The notes under the pieces were generated by a model. That model was not told the DNA's origin. It saw nothing but the letters and a program-made list of their open reading frames with translations, and ran no database searches. This document shows positions 58,784 to 64,000 of a stretch of 64,000 bases of DNA, piece by piece. Position 1 is the stretch's first letter. Each line of letters starts with the position of its first letter. The translations under genes were made by a program, and so were the position numbers. Source of the stretch: Gloeophyllum trabeum ATCC 11539 (Eukaryota > Basidiomycota > Agaricomycetes > Gloeophyllales > Gloeophyllaceae); assembly GCF_000344685.1 (NCBI RefSeq), contig NW_006920424.1, positions 302,543 through 366,542 on the forward strand. Reading direction: 5' to 3'.

Positions 58784-59591
58784 CTCCCTCCCCTAGCCAC
58801 AGGGGGTATATGGAGCAAGCGACAAAGGGATGCGGCAGGCCTGGGGTCGAGTGTGGGGCAGAGCGCGAATGGGGTCACCACCGAGGCGTTCGAGGGAGGG
58901 GTTATTACCTCGGCAACGTACATCTGCCCAGGACTGTTTACTTCGGTAATGAAGCGGCCTACCTTGGGCAGCGCTAGTAGTTTGACATGAGAAGATCCCA
59001 GGCACACCTTTCAATCCACGAGGCAATGCTGTGATGTGCAGTCCTCTCTTTTGCAGAACGGTCGTGGAGAAATAATACTAAACAAAACCCCTCTGTTTGT
59101 AACGACGTACCTGCACTGTAATCATTCCCTGCAAGATCTTCTTTCCGATGCAACACGCAGTATATAGGTAGGAACCAGACCGCTGTCAAGACGTGAACCG
59201 GCGGTACTAGTACCGTACCTGAGACATGTCAATCTCGTAAACTAATCAATGTAGATCCGTTCAATAGTGTCGGATCAGTACGACCAAGGGACGACGGGTT
59301 GTCCGAAAAGGTTTAATGTAAGCTGGGGAGTGGCAGAGCAAGGAATAAGGCGCTGCAGCTGTTGGAAGCCACAAAATAAAATACGCTGATAGAACTTAGT
59401 TAACGCCCTTCGTGCGCACCTTGCGACTGCGCACTGCTTTGGTACAGGATGAACAACAGAGAGTTCAGTCGTTCTCTCATCAACCACGAGGAAACGACGG
59501 AGCCCTCCATTATCGACCCTTAGCAAGCAGCTCCATTCAGTATCAGTATATCCTACCATGTTACCAACCTCTTCGCTTGAAATCCTCCAAA
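58784..59591. other. Intergenic region with no supported gene
   Basis: Short frames only. The stretch lies between the 5' end of the membrane protein and the 3' end of the SDR gene. Confidence 0.5.
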
Positions 59592-61067
59592 CTATCCTTT
59601 CACGCACTCCTCCATACTGATATACTCATCTATCCCCAGCACTCTCTTGGCCTTCGAGTTATCATACTGGATCATGTGCACGACGTCAGGCTTCTTCCCC
59701 GCGCCTGGCACACCTTTCGTTAGCCTGTCGGCGGGGTACACACCCACGGCGTTGGCAGCGTCGACTATGTCCCCGATTATTGTATCAGTGAAGTGAGTAG
59801 TAGGGAAGACGAAGGCAGACAGGAGGGGCGTACCGAAGTCCTGGAACTTGAAGGGCCCAGCGGAGACGATAATCCGCTCCCAGCTCGCGGCTTCTTTCTC
59901 GAGGACAAGGACGTGCGCGCGTGCGAGGTCGCGAACGTCGATCCACGAGCCGCCTGTAAGTGGGAGGTTGTCAGCGGAGACGTTACGGTTAGGGTACAAG
60001 TGTGGTGCGAACCTTGGGTGGCTAGCGCCTGTTCGTCCTTGCCTTTGAGGAGGGTGGTGTATAGGTCGGCTTGGGAGGTGTTGAGTTCATCGGGCGACGA
60101 TATTTCGTGGATGGTGGGCTATGCAGGAGACCTTGAATATATAGAGAAGGGGCCTATGATGCGAGAGCTTACACCGTATACCTAAACACAGACAGGAATC
60201 AGTACATTGCAAGAGGGGGAAGCATGCGCGAAGTACATAAGGAGGATTTAGAGTCACGAGATCCCATTTCATCGATTCTTTATTCTTCCGTACAAACTCC
60301 CAAGCAGCTAAGCACTTCCGGTCAAGCCATTTTCTGCACCACAAAAGCATTACGGTATACTAACCTTTCTCGGCCAGTGTCTTGCTAGCCCTATACCAGC
60401 TGAACTTCGGTGCGCTCTTCCCGTCCCGTTCCACGTCGTCGATGGGCTTCTGAGCCCAGTCTGCCTCGGTGAAGACTTTGGGTGCGTCGAAGGGGTCCAT
60501 GACGGCGGCCGTGGAGGAGGTGATGACGACGCGTCTTACGTCGGACCTGATGATCTGTAAGTGTGAGTCTATGCGATAGTGTACGACATAGACTCACCCG
60601 TACTTCAGGGCACTTTGGAGGATGCCCGTTGTGCCTTTAACGGCGGGCTGTATGAGATCTGAGTGAATACGTATATGTGAGGTCAGTATGGGGATGACAG
60701 GAGTGCTACGAACCGCTGGGATCTTGCGCATTGTAATGGAACGGCGAAGCGACGTGCTCGATAGCATCTATGCCTTTCACCGCGTCGTCGAACGCTCCGT
60801 CCTATAATTTACAGTCACCTGACCACCCACATTTCGCTATCGGGAACTAAAGAAATATTTACCTTTCCGATGTCTTCGACTACTACTACTTCGAACTTGG
60901 CACCATACTCCCCAAACAGTTTCTTCACGTGCTCTCCCTTCGCCGCAGAGCGCACGGTACCCCGGACAACGTACCCTTGCTCCAGGAGGCGGCGCACCAC
61001 CCAGACGGCGATGTATCCGTTTGCTCCTGTGACGAGGACTTTGCTGCGAGGTGCAATAGCAGGCATA
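59592..61067 (-). CDS. NAD(P)-dependent epimerase/reductase, dihydroflavonol reductase (GRE2)-like extended SDR
   Basis: About six exons from ATG 61067 (MPAIAPRSKVLVTGANGYIA) to TAG 59592-59594. The N-terminal TGANGYIA is the Rossmann dinucleotide-binding motif, followed by 'GTVRSAAKGEHV' (NADP-preferring Arg). Downstream are 'VVITSSTAAVMD' (catalytic Ser), 'SWYRASKTLAEKAAWEFVRK' (catalytic Tyr-x3-Lys), 'LVTLNPPYVYGP' and 'GGSWIDVRDLARAHV'. The fold and length (~340 residues) fit GRE2/dihydroflavonol-4-reductase-like carbonyl reductases that reduce ketones or aldehydes with NADPH in the cytosol. The physiological substrate cannot be read from sequence. It is divergent from the Old Yellow Enzyme gene, 841 bp away. 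Confidence 0.9.
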
Positions 61068-61908
61068 ATGTTCACTCAGGCGACCCTGAATGTTACAACA
61101 TCCGCCTCGAACACCTCGATATTTATCCATGTCGCAGACCGGGGCATGCCGTTCTTACTAATTTGCAGAACCTCGATTATGAGATCGTAAAGCGTGACAA
61201 CCTTCTAGTCGGGGACGCGAGTCAACTTGCACACGATACAGATCAAAAGCACACTATCCGGCCACGCCACTGGCAGAGAATGTAGTGCAGATATATCTGG
61301 TGCAAGCGCAAGCTCCGTCATGCAAGCTCCGTCAGTCCGTACCCTTCCAAAGACTGTGTTAAACGTTGACGATACCGGAAGGAGACCAGAATCTGAGAAC
61401 GCAGATGGCGAAAGACAAAACGCATGCACCAGCCTGGGGTCGTGAGTCAGCGGAGCGAGGCGTGATTCGTCTTTTGCCACCCTCGCTGAGGACCTCATCC
61501 CTCGACGACTGCTTTATGCGATGGCTGGCTCTAGTCTTCGTATCAGACAGCTCTAGGCGACACAGTGAACAGAGAGTGCTCCGAATGACTAGGGTTCGGT
61601 GAAACGCAAATTGCGCGGTGCAATATCGTGTGTGCATCTCGACCACGTTTTGGTCAAATGGAGTTCGATATCAGAAAATACGTATCACTGGGGTAAACGT
61701 TGGGACTCATGCAAGATGCTATGACTCGGGCTAGAAGGCGATCCCTGTCGTAACCAACCTGCAACGCCGCAAGGCGCGCATCAGTCGGGCGTTTAGCGAT
61801 GGGGCATGCTGCAGCATAACCGCGATGAGGAACACGCACGATGTTCTCGGCATAACTCACTCATAAAAGTATGCACTCCCTTCTGGAGTCCACCATCCGC
61901 CTTCCATC
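61068..61908. promoter_or_regulatory. Shared divergent promoter region of the SDR and OYE genes
   Basis: 841 bp separate the two outward-facing start codons. No convincing gene lies inside. No specific operator was identified; the bidirectional arrangement is the only evidence. Confidence 0.4.
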
Positions 61909-63158
61909 ATGAGCACAAAGCTATTCGAGCCCATCAGAGTGGGCGACGTGCAACTCCAGCACCGGGTCGTGATGGCCCCCATGACCCGATTTCGCGCCGA
62001 CGAGCGAGGCGTCCTCCCGGATATGGCTGTAGAATACTACGCGCAGAGGGCGAGCACTCCTGGTACGCTCATTATCAGCGAAGCAGCTATAATTGCGGAG
62101 AAAGCAGGCGGGTACGACCATGTGCCTGGGATTTGGACGGACGAACAGATTCAGAGCTGGAGAAAGGTGGGTACACAACCTTGCCCGCGTTATCCTCCGT
62201 TACCCTCAGAACGTTAACCTCAACCCGTATAGGTTACGGACGCCGTGCACAGCAAAGGCTCCCACATCTTCTGCCAACTCTGGGCGCTCGGCCGCGCCGC
62301 CAATCCCGAAGTCCTCGCGCGCCATAACATCCCTTACGTCTCCGCTTCTGCGCTCCCCCTCCCTGGTGTCGCCACTGTGCCCGGCATCGCCCCCGAGTCC
62401 GGACGGGATGGCGCCCCGCGTCCGCTCACCGCCCAGGAGATTCACGAGTACGTGGCATGGTACGCCCAGGCAGCGCGGAACGCGATAAAGGCGGGATTTG
62501 ATGGGATTGAGATCCATGGGGCGAATGGGTATTTACCGGACCAATTCTTGCAGGACGTGAGCAATGAACGGACAGACCAATATGGCGGGAGCGTGGAGAA
62601 TCGTGCGAGGTTCGGGTTGGAAGTTGTCGACGCAATCTGCAAAGCCATAGGCGAGAGTCGGGCCGCGATCAGGATAAGTCCTTGGGAGCGGTTCAATGGT
62701 GATACACTTGAACCATCGTTTTCGTCTTCTCTTTGATGGCTTACGACCTTTGTGTGATAGGATCGGGTATGAAAGACCCCATACCAACCTTCTCGTACTT
62801 CGTCCGCGCGCTGCGCGACGCCCACCCGCACTTCGCGTACGTGCACGTCACTGAGCCGCGCGTCCTCGGCGACCTCGACCGCCAGGCGGCACTCGGCAGC
62901 TCGAACGACTTCATCCGCAAGATATGGTCCCCGAAGCCCCTCATCTCTGCAGGGGGCTACACGCGGGAGCTCGCGGTAGAGGCCGCGGAGAAGGACGGCA
63001 GCCTACTGGTGGCCTTTGGGCGATATTTTATTTCGAATCCGGATTTACCGAAGCGGTTGGAGAAGGGAATTCCGCTGACGAAATATGATAGGAGTACGTT
63101 TTATACCCAGGGGAAGGGGGGGTACATTGATTATCCCTTCGCTGAGGAAGATGTTTGA
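61909..63158 (+). CDS. Old Yellow Enzyme family NADPH:flavin oxidoreductase (ene-reductase)
   Basis: Three exons (61909-62166, 62233-62698, 62761-63158) join in phase to 373 residues, the normal length. It forms an FMN-binding TIM barrel: 'LQHRVVMAPMTRFRAD' at the N-terminus (Thr of the flavin site), 'FCQLWALGRAA', 'GFDGIEIHGANGYLPDQFLQ' (His and Asn binding substrate), 'ERTDQYGGSVENRARF' (family signature), 'AIRISPWERFNG' (Arg contacting FMN) and 'VAFGRYFISNPDLPKRL' near the end. Such enzymes reduce activated C=C bonds of enones and nitro compounds using NADPH, in stress response, oxylipin or secondary metabolism. The HxxN variant (His-Gly-Ala-Asn) is the common fungal form. No peroxisomal or secretory signal is visible. 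Confidence 0.95.
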
Positions 63159-64000
63159 GACGAATGTGCTACCCGCATATTGGGCTGCATACCCACTAGC
63201 AGGGCTATGTCTTGTAGACAGGGCACAGGACAACTGTTATCTGACCTTTATATAGAAGTGCTATCCTCCCGGTGTTGGTGTCAGTGATGCATGTCCCCTG
63301 TCATGGTTTATTATGATTTTGTGCGTAAAGTCGGGAGTGTTGCGTAGCTGCGCGGCACCCTGCCTTATATTCTCATGGTCAATCCCAGTGGCAGTAAGGG
63401 TTCACCGGCAAGTCTACACTTTCTATATAGCCACAATCGTGTGTAGAAGGTAATGCTATTGCCTCTCTTGACTCCCCTGAGAAAGTTGACTAAGTATGGT
63501 TGACCTACTTCTTCTCAGGTCCTAGCGGGCAATTTTGCAAGGTGGCTGCGCTGGTGGCAGTTATACTATAGGCGTGGCGAAATAGATCTATAACTGAGTT
63601 TGAATGATATAGTTCGGACTTCGAATTGCTATACTGTATTCGGTAGGTGTTCTCACGCTTGTGGCACCGCATGCACATGCCATCCTCCAGCCTCCCTACC
63701 TTTTCACGACGCGTGCAAGCTTCCTACTGAAGCGATCCCATCCACAACTGTTTGTAAAATGAAAGAGATATATTTTTTTGGAAAATTTGTCCGGAAATGC
63801 GCTCTTTTGCCGCTTATGGTGCTATTTCACTCCCAAAATTGGGGCTGAAGAGTTATATCTGTACTGTGAGATCCGGGACACATAGCTAGGTAGAAGTACT
63901 ATAGGTGGGTAAGTGACAAGTGATTCATTGAGTTTGGGATGCATAAAGTGAGTGGCGTGACAGCACCACCGAAAGAAAAATGATTTTGACTTCCAGGTTG
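63159..64000. other. 3' flanking region with no supported gene
   Basis: AT-richer sequence; only an 82-codon frame at 63600-63848 without recognisable features. The next gene would lie beyond the window. Confidence 0.45.

Overview
The window is nuclear DNA of a filamentous basidiomycete, most likely an agaricomycete. The evidence is many short introns (about 35-75 nt) with GT...CTAAC/CTRAC...AG signals, micro-exons, a five-domain AROM gene, families typical of mushroom-forming fungi (F-box/LRR-like proteins, PCL-type cyclins, alpha-kinases, a multi-pass membrane protein ending in an HAGTS-like motif) and scattered small inverted-repeat elements. There is one assembly gap (45544-46426). No bacterial, organellar or viral segment was recognised. 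Exon boundaries below were worked out by hand from splice signals, reading phase and family resemblance.

Layout. 1-541: tail of an F-box/LRR-like gene cut by the window edge. 1.1-3.65 kb: DUF300/OST-alpha/TMEM184-like membrane protein, convergent with an AHP1-type peroxiredoxin (3.9-4.75 kb). 6.4-9.5 kb: AAA ATPase. 9.6-11.5 kb: uncertain small exons. 12-16.3 kb: three tandem, strongly diverged cyclin-box genes on the minus strand, with a fourth paralogue on the plus strand at 27.2-28.3 kb. 18.4-19.9 kb: ribose-5-phosphate isomerase. 20.2-25.3 kb: pentafunctional ARO1, convergent with it. 28.8-30.3 kb: F-box/LRR-like gene. 30.7-31.1 kb: a tiny four-exon TFB5 gene. 32.7-35.2 kb and 40.6-43.1 kb: two ferric-reductase paralogues, both preceded by ATC(A/T)GATAA sites. 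35.4-37.1 kb: a third F-box/LRR-like gene.

The right half is more accessory. 43.3-45.1 kb holds broken copies of a second F-box family, followed by the gap and a frameshifted pseudogene at 46.5-47.4 kb. 48.8-51.5 kb holds two consecutive alpha-kinase-like units. 52.2-53.1 kb holds an F-box gene related to the 43 kb fragments. 53.3-55.1 kb is a cluster of three inverted-repeat (MITE-like) elements. 56.9-58.8 kb is a multi-pass membrane protein. 59.6-61.1 kb (NAD(P)-dependent SDR reductase) and 61.9-63.2 kb (Old Yellow Enzyme) form a divergent oxidoreductase pair.

Functional links that can be defended: RKI1 acts in the pentose phosphate pathway, which supplies the erythrose-4-phosphate that precedes the shikimate pathway catalysed by ARO1. 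The two ferric reductases probably share iron-dependent GATA-factor control. The OYE/SDR pair may be co-expressed from its common 840-bp upstream region. The other genes look like ordinary neighbours.
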